Shown here piece by piece: positions 1 through 5,166 of a DNA stretch of 10,530 bases. A program made the translations under genes and the position numbers. The notes under the pieces are model-generated. The model ran no database searches. It was not told the origin of the DNA and was given only the letters and a program-made list of their open reading frames with translations. Every line of letters begins with the position of its first letter. Positions within the stretch are counted from its first letter, which is position 1. Source of the stretch: CAYWNK01 sp047639615 (GTDB lineage Bacteria > Planctomycetota > UBA1135 > GCA-002686595); assembly GCA_047639615.1 (NCBI GenBank), contig JBLIOL010000198.1, forward strand, positions 1 to 10,530, given 5' to 3'.

Positions 1-852
1 GCCTACGACGAGGAGAACGGCATCGAGGGCGTGGTCGAGCGCCTAGCTGCCCTCGAGTTGGGCGTGCCCTTCGAGCTGCTGGTGGTCAACGACGGCTCCG
101 AGGACGCCACCGGCGAACGCTTGGAGGAACTCAGCAAGCGCTTCCCCGTGTTGCGCGTGATCGAGCATCCGATCAACCGCGGCTACGGCGCAGCACTCAA
201 GACCGGCTTTGCTGCTGCCAAGCACGACGTTGTGGTCATCACCGACGCCGACGGCACCTACCCGGAGGACCGCATCAAGGACCTCCTGGCGCGCATCGAC
301 GACGGCGCGGAAATGGCCATTGGCGCACGTATTGGCGCAAACGTGCACATTCCATTGATTCGTCGCCCGGCTAAGAATGTTCTGCGTCTCTTGGCCTCCT
401 ACTTGGCCGGCCGCAAGATCCCGGACCTAAACAGTGGCCTGCGCGCCTTCCGCCGCGAGCTCGTAATGAAGTACGTGCCGGTGCTCCCCAACGGCTTCAG
501 CTTCACCACCACGATCACCCTGGCGTCGATCACCAACAACCATCGCGTCGACTACATCAAGATCGATTACGCGCCGCGCTCCGGCCGTTCGAAGATCAAG
601 CCCATCCGCGACACCCTGGGCTTCACCGCCCTGATCATTCGCACGGTGGTCTACTTCAACCCGCTCAAGGTTTTCTACCCGGCGGCCCTGTCGCTGCTGG
701 CGCTATTTGTCTTCTCCCTCAGCTACGACCTGTTCTTCGTGGAAGGGGCGCCGGACATGGGGGACAAGACCGTGCTGCTCTTCGTGGCCTTCGTGCAGGT
801 CATGTCCTTGGGTCTGGTCGCCGACCTGATTGACCGCAAGTCCCACCTGTAG
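1..852 (+). CDS. Family-2 glycosyltransferase, DPM1/GtrB-like, 5' partial
   Basis: The frame is open from base 1, so the gene begins upstream; 283 residues are visible, ending at TAG 850-852. The first residues (AYDEENGIEG) continue a GT-A nucleotide-binding start. VVNDGSEDAT (about residues 28-37) and NRGYGAALKTG (59-69) are typical of the dolichyl/undecaprenyl-phosphate sugar transferase branch of GT2. The DxD metal/nucleotide-sugar motif is DAD at 82-84, followed by GTYPEDRI. Two hydrophobic segments near the C-terminus (about 225-246 and 257-275) look like membrane anchors, as in GtrB-type enzymes. The likely role is transfer of a sugar from a nucleotide donor to a polyprenyl-phosphate lipid at the cytoplasmic face of the inner membrane, feeding cell-envelope glycan synthesis. 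Donor and acceptor cannot be read from the sequence. The next gene is 314 bases away behind its own leader, so this looks like the last gene of its operon. Confidence 0.88.
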   Translation, partial: AYDEENGIEGVVERLAALELGVPFELLVVNDGSEDATGERLEELSKRFPVLRVIEHPINRGYGAALKTGFAAAKHDVVVITDADGTYPEDRIKDLLARIDDGAEMAIGARIGANVHIPLIRRPAKNVLRLLASYLAGRKIPDLNSGLRAFRRELVMKYVPVLPNGFSFTTTITLASITNNHRVDYIKIDYAPRSGRSKIKPIRDTLGFTALIIRTVVYFNPLKVFYPAALSLLALFVFSLSYDLFFVEGAPDMGDKTVLLFVAFVQVMSLGLVADLIDRKSHL

Positions 853-896
853 GGGCTCTTGGAGCTCGCCAGGGGCGATTTAGCTATCGCTTCGAG

Positions 897-916
897 ATAT
901 CTAGATAAATAGATAT
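897..916. promoter_or_regulatory. AT-rich dyad, possible operator
   Basis: Perfect inverted repeat ATATCTA, six bases GATAAA, TAGATAT (897-903 and 910-916). It contains the smaller palindrome ATCTAGAT (899-906). It lies in an AT-rich island (about 880-920) in an otherwise GC-rich window and abuts a TTGACG hexamer at 916-921. The position suggests a binding site for a dimeric regulator of the methionine operon, or simply an AT-rich promoter upstream element. No known operator was recognised; it is not a MetJ-type AGACGTCT box. Confidence 0.35.
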
Positions 917-942
917 TGACGGGCCGCGTGCCTGCCGACAAG
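916..942 (+). promoter_or_regulatory. Candidate promoter of the methionine operon
   Basis: TTGACG (916-921) matches a sigma-70 -35 element in five of six positions. The -10 candidate GACAAG (937-942) is poor (three of six), with 15-base spacing. Initiation about seven bases downstream would fall near 949, just before the riboswitch-like RNA starts at about 954. That fit is the main support. The true -10 could be elsewhere in the AT-rich island. Confidence 0.35.
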
Positions 943-953
943 GTCTCCACACA

Positions 954-1062
954 ACCAGCATCCAGAGTCTCGGGAGAGCCACCAGGTCCCGAGCGGCAAC
1001 CGAGCCCTCACAACGATGAGGCCACGGTGCCCAGCTAGCCCCGACGTGGGGAGCGATGCGGT
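954..1062 (+). ncRNA. SAM riboswitch aptamer candidate (SAM-I/SAM-IV clan)
   Basis: The segment folds by eye into the SAM-I clan layout. P1 pairs ACC(A)GCATC 954-962 with GATGCGGT 1055-1062, with one bulged A. The joining strand carries AGAG (964-967), as in the SAM-I start AUC-aAGAG. P2 is CTCGGGA 969-975 with TCCCGAG 987-993, with an 11-base loop. The strand CGGCAACC (994-1001) pairs with GGTGCC (1026-1031) at the base of P3, which continues as CCTCA 1006-1010 with TGAGG 1017-1021. GGCAACC and GGUGCC are the conserved core of SAM-I and SAM-IV aptamers. A P4-like stem follows: GCT 1034-1036 plus CCCC 1039-1042 with GGGG 1048-1051 plus AGC 1052-1054. It precedes genes for homoserine synthesis and sulfur transfer, a classic SAM-riboswitch setting. 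P2 lacks an evident kink-turn and the usual P2-loop pseudoknot partner is not clear, so the exact class is open. Confidence 0.75.
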
Positions 1063-1068
1063 CTGAGG

Positions 1069-1168
1069 CGTCCGAGAGGACGTGATCGGGCACAACCAAA
1101 CATGACCCTGTCGGTCGTGTACCCACGTCGCTCCTAGCACTCGTCGGATGTCGGTTCAGGACCGACAT
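1069..1168 (+). promoter_or_regulatory. Riboswitch expression platform with start-codon hairpin
   Basis: Three local hairpins follow the aptamer. First, CGTCC 1069-1073, GAGA tetraloop, GGACG 1078-1082. Second, ACATGACC 1100-1107 with GGTCGTGT 1113-1120 (one G-U pair, five-base loop). Third, ATGTCGGT 1148-1155 with ACCGACAT 1161-1168 (five-base loop TCAGG). The last stem takes in the A and T of the ATG at 1167, and a weak Shine-Dalgarno AGGA (1158-1161) lies in its loop and stem. CCCACGTC 1122-1129 is fully complementary to GACGTGGG 1043-1050 inside P4, so it could act as an anti-aptamer strand. No U-tract follows any stem, which favours control of translation initiation over transcription termination. 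The coupling to SAM is inferred. Confidence 0.55.
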
Positions 1169-2372
1169 GACCACCAAGCAAGCTATCCGCGCACGTTTCG
1201 AGACCCTCTGCCCGCGCGCCGGCCAGGGCCAAAACGACGGCGAGCCGCTCGTCACGCCCATCGTTCAATCGACCACCTTCTGCCGCGAGGGGGTGGGCAG
1301 CACGGCCGAGCACCAGTACTCGCGTGTCTCCAATCCCACCGTGGCAGCGCTCGAGTCGGCCCTCGGCCAACTGGAATCCGCCGAGCCCGCATTGGCCTTC
1401 GGCACGGGCCTGGGCGCTGAGACCTGCCTCTTCCTGACGCTGCTCTCAGCCGGCGAGCACGTGGTCTGCAGCAGCGGTCTGTATGGAGGCACCACGCGCT
1501 TACTCGAGCAAGTGCTCTCGCGCCTCGGGATCGAAACGACCTTCGTAGACTCGCGCGATGTGGAGGCCGTACGCGCGGCCGTGCAAGCGAACACGCGCCT
1601 GATTTTCGTGGAGACGCCCGCGAACCCGACCCTGCACGTGACCGATGTGCGCGCCATCGCCGCCATCGCACGCGCGGCCGGGGCCTTGCTGGCCGTGGAT
1701 AACACCTTCCTGACGCCGCTGCTGCAACAGCCCCTGGATCTGGGCGCGGCCGTCTCCGTGCTCTCCACCACCAAGTTCATCGAGGGCCACTCGGCCGCCC
1801 TCGGTGGCGCGCTCGTGACCCGCGATCCCGTCCTGCGCGAGCGGCTCGAGTTCGTGCGCAAGTGCACCGGCGGCATCCAAGCACCCTTCCAGGCCTGGCT
1901 CACTCTGCAAGGTCTAAAGACGCTCCCCCTGCGGCTAGAGCGCCAATCAGCTAGTGCTGAGACCCTAGCGCGTTGGCTCCTGGATCAACCGGAGGTGGCC
2001 CGCGTGAACTACCCCGGCCTCGGCGGTGAAGCCGAGCGCAAGCTCTGCGAAGAGCAGCACATCGGCGCCCACGGAGCCGTGCTCTCCTTCGAATTGCGCG
2101 GCGGCTACGAGCGCGCGCGCCAGTTCGTGGAAGCCCTGAAGACCTGCCGCTTGGTGGAGCACGTGGGTTCCGTCGAGACGCTCATCACGCACTCCGCCAG
2201 CATGACTCACGCCGGTATCAGCTCCGAGCAACGCGCGGCCATCGGCGTGAGCGATGCGCTCCTGCGTCTCTCGGTCGGACTCGAAGCGGTCTCCGCCCTG
2301 CGCGACGATCTCTCCCAGGCTCTGACCCGCACCAAGCTGGCCGCCGCCATCGCGGCGGAGGTGGTGGCGTGA
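1167..2372 (+). CDS. Cys/Met-metabolism PLP enzyme (cystathionine gamma-synthase or homoserine sulfhydrylase)
   Basis: A 401-residue fold-type I PLP enzyme of the Cys/Met metabolism family, full length for that family. Visible motifs: YSRVSNPT (51-58), GTGLGA (79-84) in the phosphate-binding loop, LYGGT (105-109), VETPANPT (148-155), the PLP-contacting aspartate D178 in AVDNTF, the Schiff-base lysine K203 in STTKFIEGHS, the C-terminal ETLITHSASMTHAGIS (337-352), and the carboxylate-binding arginine in LRLSVGLE (about 367). The family includes MetB, MetZ/MetY sulfhydrylases, cystathionine gamma-lyase and methionine gamma-lyase, which sequence alone separates poorly. Here it overlaps an aspartokinase-homoserine dehydrogenase gene and follows a SAM-riboswitch candidate. 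A biosynthetic role is therefore preferred: joining activated homoserine to cysteine or sulfide in the cytoplasm. The start at ATG 1167 is supported by the leader structure and a weak AGGA five bases upstream. Confidence 0.9.
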   Translation: MTTKQAIRARFETLCPRAGQGQNDGEPLVTPIVQSTTFCREGVGSTAEHQYSRVSNPTVAALESALGQLESAEPALAFGTGLGAETCLFLTLLSAGEHVVCSSGLYGGTTRLLEQVLSRLGIETTFVDSRDVEAVRAAVQANTRLIFVETPANPTLHVTDVRAIAAIARAAGALLAVDNTFLTPLLQQPLDLGAAVSVLSTTKFIEGHSAALGGALVTRDPVLRERLEFVRKCTGGIQAPFQAWLTLQGLKTLPLRLERQSASAETLARWLLDQPEVARVNYPGLGGEAERKLCEEQHIGAHGAVLSFELRGGYERARQFVEALKTCRLVEHVGSVETLITHSASMTHAGISSEQRAAIGVSDALLRLSVGLEAVSALRDDLSQALTRTKLAAAIAAEVVA

Positions 2373-4126
2373 CGCAGCCCCAAATGGTCCTGAAGTTCGG
2401 TGGTTCGGTGCTCGGTAATGACGAGGACCTGGCCCGCGCCACTCACGAGGTCATCCGCTGGCGACGCCAGGGCTACGCCGTGTTGTGCGTGGTCTCGGCC
2501 CTGAGCGGCAGCACTGACGAACGCTTGGCCCACGTGCAGAGCTTTGGCACGGAAGCCGATCCTCACGCCTGCGCGCGCTTTGTCGGCCTAGGCGAACTCG
2601 AGTGCGCCGCACGCTTCGCCTTGAACCTGGATAGCGCTGGTGTTGCAGCCACCGTGCTCGGTCCGGACGCCCTCGGTCTGGTAGCCGATGGTCCGCCCCA
2701 GAGCGCGACACCCAAGTACCTGGATCGCGGCGCGATCCAACGTGCCCAAGCCGAGGACCGCACCATCGTCGTTCCGGGTTTCGTGGCTCAGGATGCGCAG
2801 GCGCGCCCCGTTCTCCTAGGCCGCGGCGGGTCCGACCTCAGCGCGTTCTTCCTAGCCCACGAACTCGGCGCTGATTGCCGGCTGATCAAGGACGTGGACG
2901 GGCTCTTCGAATCGGATCCCGCCGTGCCCGGTGCGAATCCGAAGCGCTATTCGGAAGCTTCCTGGGAGGACGCCTTGGCCACGGACGGCTCGATCGTTCA
3001 GCACCGTGCTCTGGCGTACGCGCAGAAACGCCAGCTGGCTTTCGAACTCACGGGGCTCTTGGGCAAGCACCCTACGCGCATCGGACCCTTCGTCACGCGC
3101 AGCGAACCGATCTTCGAGACTGCGCCGCCCCTGCGCGTGGCCTTGCTGGGTTTTGGGACCGTCGGCGCAGCCGTGTATCAGGAGCTCGTGCGTTTTCCAG
3201 AACGCTTCGCGGTCGAGCACGTGGCCGTGCGCCGGCGCAAGGCCGCGCGTGCTGGCATCGACGCTGGACTTCTCAGCTACGACGCCCTCGCCACCGCATG
3301 CACTGGCGTTGATTTGGTCATCGACACCCTCGGCGACACAGCCTTGGCCAAGGACTGCCTGCAAGCAGCCTTGCAGTCGGGCAGCCACATCATCACCGCC
3401 GACAAGGCGCTGATCGCACGCGCGGGCCCGGATCTGCGCGCCCTGGCCAACACTCATCATCGCAGCCTGGCCTGTTCCGCGGCCGTCGGCGGCGCCATGC
3501 CCTTGCTGGAGCGACTCGCTCTGCACGCAGCTGGCCCGGTCACGATCCGCGCCATCCTCAACGGCACGGCCAACTACGTGCTCGACGCCCTCGATCAAGG
3601 TCAGGACTTCCAGGCGGCGCTGCGGCAAGCCCAGCACAAGGGCTACGCCGAGAGCGATCCCAGCCGCGACCTGGATGGCACGGACGCCGCCCACAAACTC
3701 TCCGTGCTCTCTCAGTCCTTGGGCTGGGGAGCACTCGATCCCGCGCGCATCGTGCGCGCAGGCATCGACGAGCACACGCCCGCGGGTTTGCGCCAAGTGG
3801 CGCAGCTTCAGCTCACCTCCGCCGGTCCCGAGGCGCGCGTACTACTCGAGCTACTTCCCGAGCACGATCCGCTCGGCGGTCTCCCAGGCACCTGGAACGC
3901 CGCTACCTGGCAAAGTCCCGGCGGCGAGCGCCACTACCTGAGCGGCAAGGGCGCCGGCGGTGCGCCGACCGCATCCGCCATCCTCTCCGATGCCTTAGCC
4001 CTGCGCGTTCCCTCGAACTCGGGCTTCGTGGTCGAGCAACCACTGCTTGCGCTGCACGCCTCCCGCGTAGCCGGTAAGCGCCCCGTCCGCGCCGACTACG
4101 CGGTGGCAAGGGAGCACGAGCGCTAG
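2369..4126 (+). CDS. Fused aspartokinase-homoserine dehydrogenase lacking ACT domains
   Basis: A 585-residue bifunctional enzyme making homoserine from aspartate through two of the three steps (phosphorylation and semialdehyde reduction). Kinase domain, about 5-240: KFGGS (9-13), SALSG (43-47), LGELECAARFA (74-84), LGRGGSDLSA (150-159) and KDVDGLFESDP (174-184). Dehydrogenase domain, about 255-547: Rossmann motif GFGTVG (261-266), TADKA (343-347), AAVGGAMP (371-378), ILNGTANY (396-403) and GYAESDPSRDLDGTDAAHK (425-443). E428, D439 and K443 match the spacing of the known HSD catalytic residues. ThrA and MetL of E. coli run about 810-820 residues because paired ACT domains sit between kinase and dehydrogenase. 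Here the linker is only about 15 residues, so feedback inhibition by threonine or lysine is not expected. The GTG start at 2369 shares GTGA with the upstream stop, indicating translational coupling; ATG 2384 is an alternative. The last 38 residues (from about 548) extend beyond the usual ThrA end and lie antisense to ada. Confidence 0.92.
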   Translation: MTQPQMVLKFGGSVLGNDEDLARATHEVIRWRRQGYAVLCVVSALSGSTDERLAHVQSFGTEADPHACARFVGLGELECAARFALNLDSAGVAATVLGPDALGLVADGPPQSATPKYLDRGAIQRAQAEDRTIVVPGFVAQDAQARPVLLGRGGSDLSAFFLAHELGADCRLIKDVDGLFESDPAVPGANPKRYSEASWEDALATDGSIVQHRALAYAQKRQLAFELTGLLGKHPTRIGPFVTRSEPIFETAPPLRVALLGFGTVGAAVYQELVRFPERFAVEHVAVRRRKAARAGIDAGLLSYDALATACTGVDLVIDTLGDTALAKDCLQAALQSGSHIITADKALIARAGPDLRALANTHHRSLACSAAVGGAMPLLERLALHAAGPVTIRAILNGTANYVLDALDQGQDFQAALRQAQHKGYAESDPSRDLDGTDAAHKLSVLSQSLGWGALDPARIVRAGIDEHTPAGLRQVAQLQLTSAGPEARVLLELLPEHDPLGGLPGTWNAATWQSPGGERHYLSGKGAGGAPTASAILSDALALRVPSNSGFVVEQPLLALHASRVAGKRPVRADYAVAREHER

Positions 4127-5062
4127 GCGGTTGGCACCGTTCGCCCGGCCCGTGGGCCGGGCGGCGCCCGGCCTGCCGGCGCGCTTAGCCAATTCGCCGT
4201 AGCTGACGGTGGATCCATACGGCACCGCGCGCAGGGCTTTCCAGACGCGCACTTCAAACTCGGAGCCCGGCGCATCGATAGGCACATCAAAGCGCTGGCG
4301 CTCGCCCTGGAAGTACTCGTCGATCTCGCGCCGGGTCTGGTCGAGCACGGCATTTGTGCCCGGGACAACCGGCTTGCCGAAGCGCCGCCGCAGGGTTTTG
4401 ATCTGGCATTCCAATCCGCGCCGGTCCACGAATTCGAGCAGCACCAAGCACTCCTCCGATGCCACGGCGAGCATGGGACCGAGCAGGGTCTCCACCCAGT
4501 TCGCACTCAACGCTTCGCCCAATTCCGCACGCAGCTTGCCGGGTGCTTCACCGAAGAGTCGCGCGAAGGCCTCGCGAAAACCACTGGCCGATTCATAGCC
4601 GGCGCTCTCCGGTAGTCCGTCCAGGTCCTTGCCCGAGCGCAGGGCTCGCATAGCTCCGGATAAGCGCCAGGCGCGCTGCCAACCCTGGAAGGTCACTCCG
4701 TAGCGAACCTGAAACCAGCGCCGCGCGCGCACGGGGTCGACCTTGCGGTCGCGTAGGTCGGCGTCGGTGAGGCGCCGCTCGGGCCTGGCGGCTACCGCGT
4801 CCATCAACCGCTGTGCCCAGTCGGGGATGGCGTCGGGATCTTCGAGGGGCTTGCAGCGTTTGCAGGGCCTGTAGCCTGCCCGTAATGCGTCGGGCGTGGT
4901 CTCGAAGAACTCCACATTGCGCGGCAGGGGCTTGCGCGCCTTGCAGGTGGGCCGGCAGAAGATCCCGGTGGTCTTGACGCCTGTCCAGAACCTGCCGTCA
5001 TAGCGCGCATCGCCCTCGAGGAAGGCGCTCAGCATCTCTGCGTGATCTAGGGTTGCCTGCAT
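3995..5062 (-). CDS. ada: Ada-type alkylation repair protein and transcriptional regulator
   Basis: Three-domain Ada architecture, 355 residues from ATG 5062. The N-terminal zinc domain has YDGRFWTGVKTTGIFCRPTC and PCKRC, giving four cysteines at about 36, 40, 67 and 70. The first corresponds to the methylphosphotriester-accepting Cys38 of E. coli Ada. An AraC-like helix-turn-helix region follows (about 80-180), with ESAGYESASGFREAFARLFGEAPG. The C-terminal O6-methylguanine-DNA methyltransferase domain has VWKALRAVPYGSTVSYGELA and the active-site PCHRV (Cys at about 319), then GALTGYAGG. It should remove methyl groups from DNA and, once methylated on the zinc domain, act as an activator. The C-terminus ends where E. 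coli Ada does. A GTG at 5077 would add five residues; ATG 5062 is preferred for its codon and an AGGGTGG upstream, though neither ribosome site is strong. The last 132 bases overlap the dehydrogenase gene on the other strand. Confidence 0.93.
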   Translation of the reverse strand: MQATLDHAEMLSAFLEGDARYDGRFWTGVKTTGIFCRPTCKARKPLPRNVEFFETTPDALRAGYRPCKRCKPLEDPDAIPDWAQRLMDAVAARPERRLTDADLRDRKVDPVRARRWFQVRYGVTFQGWQRAWRLSGAMRALRSGKDLDGLPESAGYESASGFREAFARLFGEAPGKLRAELGEALSANWVETLLGPMLAVASEECLVLLEFVDRRGLECQIKTLRRRFGKPVVPGTNAVLDQTRREIDEYFQGERQRFDVPIDAPGSEFEVRVWKALRAVPYGSTVSYGELAKRAGRPGAARPTGRANGANRLALVLPCHRVVGADGALTGYAGGVQRKQWLLDHEARVRGNAQG

Positions 5063-5166
5063 GTGCGAAGGATCCACCCTGGCTAGCTTAGCTGCTACCG
5101 GAGAATGGACACGGAACTCGGTCCTTGTGCCCGATGGTTGGGGCGCGAGGCTGTAGTTTGGGGGGC
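5063..5166. promoter_or_regulatory. Divergent promoter region between ada and the HEAT-VWA gene
   Basis: About 104 bases separate two divergent starts, so both promoters should be here. No convincing -35/-10 pair and no E. coli-type Ada box was found on either strand. A run of six G residues lies just before ATG 5167 and may serve as its ribosome site. Because Ada homologues often regulate adjacent genes, sharing this interval might bring the VWA gene under Ada control, but the sequence does not show it. Confidence 0.3.

Noticed and set aside
875..890. GCGAT/ATCGC stem after the glycosyltransferase as a terminator
   Set aside because: Only five pairs around a six-base loop, and no T-run follows; too weak to list as a terminator.
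901..1140. Minus-strand 79-codon frame opposite the methionine-operon leader
   Set aside because: No recognisable motif or ribosome site, and the same bases are well explained by the plus-strand riboswitch fold.
2852..3796. Long minus-strand open frame of 314 codons
   Set aside because: Lies wholly antisense to the aspartokinase-dehydrogenase, whose motifs are unmistakable; typical shadow frame in high-G+C coding DNA.
5125..5166. TTG start 42 bases upstream for the HEAT-VWA protein
   Set aside because: It would bury the signal-like segment behind 14 residues (MCPMVGARGCSLGG) and lacks a ribosome site; ATG 5167 fits better.
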